From NCBI GenBank assembly GCA_027001895.1, contig JALTLP010000342.1, forward strand, positions 1 through 10,249: DNA of 10,249 nucleotides, read 5' to 3'. Position 1 is the first letter of the stretch; each line of letters starts with the position of its first letter. Source of the DNA: Chromatiales bacterium. Lineage in GTDB: Bacteria > Pseudomonadota > Gammaproteobacteria > UBA6429 > Thiohalophilaceae. Made by a program: the position numbers and the translations under genes. The notes under the pieces were generated by a model. It was not told where the DNA came from. It saw only the letters and a list, made by a program, of their open reading frames with translations, and ran no database searches. Below, piece after piece: positions 6,254-10,249 of the stretch.

Positions 6254-6258
6254 TAACT

Positions 6259-8616
6259 ATGTCGATCAAACTCGAAGATTACGAAGAACAGTTAGAAGGT
6301 GTGGCCCCGGAAGTACGCGATGTACTTGACAGTACTTTCCATGAAGCGGCCCGCATCATGTCACCGACCGGTCTTGAAGCCTACATGACCGGAGCAAAAG
6401 CAATGTGCAACCTGGGTCGTGGTTCAGACCTTGTTATTACCTACTTGCAGGAAATGCCGCTAGTCGCCAAAGAATGTGGTGAAGATATTATTGATGACTG
6501 TGTCACTGCCGCTATGAAGCTGTCTTCGATGACATCAGGCGAGGTTATTTCATTAATGTTCAGCAGCCTGCCCTCTGCTGCTCGCAACCTCGGTGATGCA
6601 CAACTACTGCGCGGTTACCTGACCTTTATTCACCAGCTTGCATCAACCGCTGCACGTGGCCTGCGCCCAATGTTAAGTCACATTGATGAATTGCTTGGCA
6701 AACTGACTTTAAGTGGTTTACGCCGCTGGGCCAACTTCGGTGCCCAGGCTTACCGCCGTGATTTTAAAAATTTAACTTCGTATTTTAACCTTGAAGCTGC
6801 AGATTCTCAGGCAATGCTGCAAAAAGAACGCCGCGGTGTTTTATTTATAAAGGTACAACGCAAACTAAATTTTTATCTACGTGCCCTGTGGGGACGCGAT
6901 TTCTTCCTGCGCCCAACCGGTGCTGACTATACCGACTTCAGACCGTACATTGAACATCGTATATTACATATGCCCGATGCCGTTGACGATTATGGCAATG
7001 ATGAAAATAAAATCCCCGGCCTTGAACTCTACCGTGCAACAGCAGCACATATGGCCGCGCATATGTGTTATTCAACAGCACCCATTTCTGCTGAACAACT
7101 CAGCCCGGCACAAATGTTTTTTATCGGCTTTATCGAAGATGCGCGTGTTGAATACAAAGCAGTTAACGATTTCCCCGGCCTGAAAAAACTCTGGATTTCA
7201 TTACTGAAAGCGGCCGATAACGATAACCAGCCGGAACACCCGACCATGCATGTCCTGGAACATATTGCGCTTATGTTACTCGACAAGTCACAAACATCCG
7301 ACGACAAGCAGATTAACGAATTTGTATCGCGTTATCATTCCGAAATTGATACCCGGCAGGATGACAACAGCTACTCATGGCATATGGGTATGGAGCTGTT
7401 TAATCTTTTTACTGAACGCAAGGAAGTACCCAGCCTGCGAATTCTTGAGCGTATTCGTATTCCTTACCGTGATGACAACCGTTACGTATGGGAATTTGAA
7501 GAATTCGATATGAATGCAGAGTTTGAATATGTTCCGGCCAGTCAGCGCCAGGTTCGCCGCCAGGTAAGTGTTATAGAAATGGCAAACGAAGTGGATTGTG
7601 AGCTTGCCGGTGATGATGCTCAGGAAATCTGGACCTGTTCAACCGAAATGCGTCCATACGAAGACGATCTAACAGATGAACAGGTCAGCTTCAATGATAT
7701 GTGGGGGAAAGAACCTGTATCCGATCCATTCCATTATCAGGAATGGGATTACCAGATCCAGTTACACCGTCCTGACTGGGCAACAGTTTATGAGCGCCGC
7801 CAGCCTAAAGGCTTGCCAGAAGATATTGATGAAATATTAACAGCCTATAAACCAGTGGCACATCGTATTAAACAAATTATCGATCTATTAACACCTGAAG
7901 GTGTTCAGCGTATTCGTGGTATGGAAGACGGTGACGAAATAGATATTAATGCCGCTGTTGATGCAATGATTTCAATTCGCATGGGTGAACAACCCAACCC
8001 GCGCATCACCATGCGTAACGTAGTAAAAAACCGAGACTTATCCGTGGTTGTACTCATGGATCTGTCCGAGTCAACCAACGAAGCGATGGCCGGTTCCGAC
8101 AAAACAGTTTTACAACTGACTCGCGAAGCTGCAACCCTGGTTTCAACCGCGATTAATGGTATCGGTGACCCGTTTGCTTTACATGGCTTTGCCTCTGACG
8201 GTCGCCACGATGTACAGTATTATCGTTTTAAAGACTTTAACCAGCACTTTGATGATGAAACCAAGTCACGCCTCGCCGGAATGAAAGGGGGGCTTTCTAC
8301 CCGCATGGGGGCAGCCTTACGTCATGCAGGCCATCACCTGATGAAACAACAGGAACGTCGCAAGTTAATACTACTGGTTACCGATGGCGAACCTGCTGAT
8401 ATCGATGAACGCGATCCGCAACATCTGCGTCACGATACTAAAAAGGCAGTTGAAGAATTATACAGCAACGGAGTGTTAACCTATTGTTTAACACTCGATC
8501 CCAATGCCGACAGTTATGTAAAACGTATTTTTGGTGAGAACAACTATACCATTATCGATAACGTCGACCGACTACCGGAAAAACTGCCCACCTTATTTGC
8601 AAGCCTGACAGCGTAA
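6259..8616 (+). CDS. cbbO: RuBisCO activase adaptor CbbO (VWA domain protein)
   Basis: The 785-aa protein has a CbbO/NorD-like N-terminal and central region (LEDYEEQLEG, FHEAARIMSPTGLEAY, MFFIGFIEDARVEYKA) and a C-terminal von Willebrand A domain. The metal-binding MIDAS is intact: DLSES (D601, S603, S605), threonine in LSTRMG (T681) and TDGEP (D709). In known QO systems one CbbO binds the CbbQ hexamer and uses the MIDAS to contact RuBisCO. The ATG at 6259 fits the CbbO N-terminus, but no Shine-Dalgarno is visible; the bases before it are a CTCTGTGG repeat. A GGAGG at 6138-6142, far upstream, may be a relic of the original site. Codon use is more mixed than in cbbL. Confidence 0.94.
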   Translation: MSIKLEDYEEQLEGVAPEVRDVLDSTFHEAARIMSPTGLEAYMTGAKAMCNLGRGSDLVITYLQEMPLVAKECGEDIIDDCVTAAMKLSSMTSGEVISLMFSSLPSAARNLGDAQLLRGYLTFIHQLASTAARGLRPMLSHIDELLGKLTLSGLRRWANFGAQAYRRDFKNLTSYFNLEAADSQAMLQKERRGVLFIKVQRKLNFYLRALWGRDFFLRPTGADYTDFRPYIEHRILHMPDAVDDYGNDENKIPGLELYRATAAHMAAHMCYSTAPISAEQLSPAQMFFIGFIEDARVEYKAVNDFPGLKKLWISLLKAADNDNQPEHPTMHVLEHIALMLLDKSQTSDDKQINEFVSRYHSEIDTRQDDNSYSWHMGMELFNLFTERKEVPSLRILERIRIPYRDDNRYVWEFEEFDMNAEFEYVPASQRQVRRQVSVIEMANEVDCELAGDDAQEIWTCSTEMRPYEDDLTDEQVSFNDMWGKEPVSDPFHYQEWDYQIQLHRPDWATVYERRQPKGLPEDIDEILTAYKPVAHRIKQIIDLLTPEGVQRIRGMEDGDEIDINAAVDAMISIRMGEQPNPRITMRNVVKNRDLSVVVLMDLSESTNEAMAGSDKTVLQLTREAATLVSTAINGIGDPFALHGFASDGRHDVQYYRFKDFNQHFDDETKSRLAGMKGGLSTRMGAALRHAGHHLMKQQERRKLILLVTDGEPADIDERDPQHLRHDTKKAVEELYSNGVLTYCLTLDPNADSYVKRIFGENNYTIIDNVDRLPEKLPTLFASLTA

Positions 8617-8712
8617 AGTTAAATGTATTCTTGTTAAAACCGGGTTTAATTATTTAATTTTGTATTACACTTAAGATATACACATTGGGAAATAAAAACC
8701 GGACAAACTTTT

Positions 8713-9147
8713 TTGACAGACACAACCTTATATAGCCGCCATGATGAAATTCCACGTCTCGCAACACGTTCCGGCACCATAAAAGCAATTTATTATAATC
8801 ATGTGCAAACGGCCCTGTCTCGCCTTAACCCAACCATTCGCCTGACTATTCCTAAATTAAAACACCTCGACCTGATACTGCAAAAAGATGCCTGGATCGT
8901 GGTAGATAAAGTACTCAATGACTATCCGATTGTTGCCTGGACAAACTTCCAGGTCGAGCATCGCGAAACTCTGCATAAACCGGTTCCCTGTGAACTGCGC
9001 TACTTTCACTATGCGGCCAGCACTATCGTCAACCGCACGCTTGAAGCCATGGAATTATTACTCGGTGAAGAATTAGCCGCAGATCTGCCGGACGGTACCG
9101 ATAATGTGCTGCCTTTCCCGGCTAATGCGCCAGACAAGCCAAAATAA
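8713..9147 (+). CDS. Uncharacterised 144-aa protein between cbbO and cbbM
   Basis: I do not recognise this family. The best start is TTG at 8713, giving MTDTTLYSRH; no ATG is in frame upstream and the frame is closed at 8647. A GTG at codon 31 is the next alternative. The ribosome site is weak. The protein looks soluble and mostly helical: a basic segment (TRSGTIKAIYYNHVQTALSR), a Trp-containing middle (KDAWIVVDKVLNDYPIVAW), an LRYFHYAASTIVNRTLEAME helix (only one cysteine, C95) and a Pro/Asp-rich tail. It follows cbbO by 96 bases, a gap with a small AAACC-G-GGTTT dyad and no terminator, so it may be the last gene of the cbbQ-cbbO unit. A role with RuBisCO or its activase is suggested only by position. 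Confidence 0.7.
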   Translation: MTDTTLYSRHDEIPRLATRSGTIKAIYYNHVQTALSRLNPTIRLTIPKLKHLDLILQKDAWIVVDKVLNDYPIVAWTNFQVEHRETLHKPVPCELRYFHYAASTIVNRTLEAMELLLGEELAADLPDGTDNVLPFPANAPDKPK

Positions 9148-9155
9148 CTTGTAAA

Positions 9156-9167
9156 CATAAGCTTATG
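9156..9167. repeat. Perfect 12-bp palindrome CATAAGCTTATG
   Basis: This palindrome lies nine bases past the stop of the 144-aa gene. It shares the core ATAAGCTTAT with the palindrome AAATAAGCTTATTT at 6181-6194. It has no loop and no T-run, so it is more likely a protein site or chance than a terminator. Confidence 0.3.
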
Positions 9168-9190
9168 ATATCTATTCGTTTTCTATAACC

Positions 9191-9206
9191 ATAAGTATTT
9201 ACTTAT
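9191..9206. promoter_or_regulatory. Candidate CbbR binding site upstream of cbbM
   Basis: ATAAGTA-TT-TACTTAT is a perfect 16-bp palindrome containing TAA-N8-TTA, consistent with the TNA-N7/8-TNA pattern of CbbR sites. It matches the site upstream of cbbL (2656-2671) at 14 of 16 bases. CGTTTT (9177-9182) and AAAACG (9208-9213) flank it as outer inverted repeats. Confidence 0.5.
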
Positions 9207-9256
9207 AAAAACGATATTAAATATTTATTTTCATTTATACTAAATCCTCACTAAGA

Positions 9257-9284
9257 TTGCCCCTCGATTTTATAGTCCTATATT
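9257..9284 (+). promoter_or_regulatory. Possible sigma-70 promoter of cbbM
   Basis: TTGCCC (9257-9262) and TATATT (9279-9284) are spaced by 16 bp. The -35 matches 4 of 6 and the -10 matches 5 of 6 consensus bases. An upstream alternative with TAAGAT at 9252-9257 would put the CbbR candidate site nearer the usual -65. The region is AT-rich, so neither is certain. Confidence 0.25.
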
Positions 9285-9334
9285 TTATAGGCTTATGTCC
9301 GAGTAAAACACTCGGGTATTAGAGCTGACTAATA
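9277..9334 (+). promoter_or_regulatory. Three tandem hairpins upstream of cbbM
   Basis: Three perfect 6-bp stems follow one another: CCTATA-TTT-TATAGG (9277-9291), CCGAGT-AAAAC-ACTCGG (9299-9315) and TATTAG-AGCTGA-CTAATA (9317-9334). None is followed by a T-run that would make it an obvious terminator. They lie in or at the start of the cbbM leader, about 40 bases before the start codon, and match no riboswitch class that I recognise. Confidence 0.5.
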
Positions 9335-9374
9335 TATACGGCTCACGGTTTTACTATTAACAGAGGATGCAAAA

Positions 9375-10249
9375 ATGGCATTATTAGATCAAACAGGTCG
9401 TTACTCAGACTTAAGCCTGGACGAAGACAAGTTACTTGCTGACGGTAACCATATTCTGGTTGCTTACACTATGGAACCCGCAGAAGGCCACGGTTACCTT
9501 GAAGCCGCTGCTCACTTTGCAGCAGAATCTTCAACCGGTACTAACGTAGAAGTTTCTACTACCGATGATTTCACTAAAGGTGTTGATGCTTTAGTTTACG
9601 AAATTGACGAAGCAAAAGGCATTATGAAAATTGCTTACCCGAACGAATTGTTCGACCGTAATGTCATTGATGGTCGTGCCATGATCGTTTCTTTCCTGAC
9701 ACTCGCTATTGGTAACAACCAGGGCATGGGTGATATCAAGAACGCTCAGATGTTCGACTTCTACGTTCCACCAAAAATGCTGCAACTGTTTGACGGTCCT
9801 TCAAAAGACATTTCTGATATGTGGCGAGTCCTTGGTCGCCCAATTGAAAACGGTGGTTACATTGCCGGTACTATTATTAAGCCTAAACTAGGTTTACGTC
9901 CTGAACCATTTGCAGACGCTGCTTACCAGTTCTGGCTCGGTGGTGACTTTATCAAGAATGACGAACCTCAGGGTAACCAGGTTTTCTGCCCAATGAAGAA
10001 AGTTATTCCATTGGTTGCTGACGCAATGAAACGTGCACAGGACGAAACCGGTGAAGCAAAGTTATTCTCAGCTAACATCACAGCAGACGATTACCATGAA
10101 ATGTGTGCACGTGCAGACTATGTACTGGAAACGTTCGGTGAAAACGCATCGCATGTTGCATTCCTGGTAGACGGTTATGTCGGTGGCCCAGGTATGGTTA
10201 CAACTGCACGTCGTCAGTATCCTAACCAGTACTTACACTACCATCGGGC
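9375..10249 (+). CDS. cbbM: RuBisCO form II large subunit (C-terminus outside window)
   Basis: The first 291 codons are present with no stop; the family is about 460 aa. The sequence closely follows the Rhodospirillum rubrum form II enzyme: AAHFAAESSTGTNVEV, FLTLAIGNNQGMGD, the catalytic lysine in TIIKPKLGL (K169), the carbamylated lysine with metal ligands in GGDFIKNDE (K194, D196, E197), LFSANITADD and LHYHR at the window edge. The loop-6 region is not visible. Form II enzymes are dimers or higher oligomers of large subunits only, suited to high CO2 and low O2. The ATG at 9375 has AGAGG (9362-9366) as ribosome site. It is 227 bases after the 144-aa gene with its own candidate operator, so it probably has its own promoter. 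Confidence 0.97.
   Translation, partial: MALLDQTGRYSDLSLDEDKLLADGNHILVAYTMEPAEGHGYLEAAAHFAAESSTGTNVEVSTTDDFTKGVDALVYEIDEAKGIMKIAYPNELFDRNVIDGRAMIVSFLTLAIGNNQGMGDIKNAQMFDFYVPPKMLQLFDGPSKDISDMWRVLGRPIENGGYIAGTIIKPKLGLRPEPFADAAYQFWLGGDFIKNDEPQGNQVFCPMKKVIPLVADAMKRAQDETGEAKLFSANITADDYHEMCARADYVLETFGENASHVAFLVDGYVGGPGMVTTARRQYPNQYLHYHR

Noticed and set aside
9591..9891. Short open frames on either strand inside cbbM
   Set aside because: They overlap the clearly recognisable form II RuBisCO frame.

Overview
The window looks like a chromosomal segment from a CO2-fixing, probably sulfur- or otherwise chemolithotrophic gammaproteobacterium. It is moderately AT-rich. It holds a form IA (non-carboxysomal, IAq-type) RuBisCO operon, the CbbQ/CbbO activase pair and the start of a form II RuBisCO gene. 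Zetaproteobacteria also carry this gene set, so that phylum is not excluded. Taxonomy is inferred from protein resemblance and gene order only; nothing was searched.

Layout. Positions 1-1469 (minus strand) hold the end-proximal part of a metal-efflux type operon: a small secreted Cys/Met/His-rich protein (1053-1469), then a TolC/CusC-like outer-membrane efflux protein (1-966) that runs off the window. Positions 1626-2537 (minus) encode CbbR, divergent from the cbb genes. The 284-bp CbbR/cbbL spacer contains promoters in both directions, a candidate CbbR operator and a leader hairpin. On the plus strand follow cbbL (2822-4240), cbbS (4389-4745), a strong intrinsic terminator, an unrecognised 103-aa gene (4886-5197), cbbQ (5223-6038), cbbO (6259-8616), an unrecognised 144-aa gene (8713-9147) and cbbM (9375 onward, cut by the window end).

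How the genes fit together. CbbL and CbbS form the L8S8 form I enzyme and CbbM the form II enzyme. CbbQ (AAA+ ATPase) and CbbO (VWA-domain adaptor) form the motor that removes inhibitory sugar phosphates from RuBisCO. One QO pair lies between both RuBisCO types, so which enzyme it serves is open. Two small genes of unknown function, one before cbbQ and one after cbbO, are candidates for RuBisCO-associated factors.

The non-coding DNA is the most unusual part. A 103-bp palindromic element lies between cbbL and cbbS. A CTCTGTGG-type repeat cluster fills the cbbQ-cbbO gap and ends just before a cbbO start with no Shine-Dalgarno. A nearly identical 16-bp dyad lies upstream of both cbbL and cbbM and is the best candidate for a common CbbR site. 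The cbbM leader has three hairpins in a row. No intergenic stretch exceeds 300 bases; no tRNA, rRNA, CRISPR array or intact transposase gene was seen.
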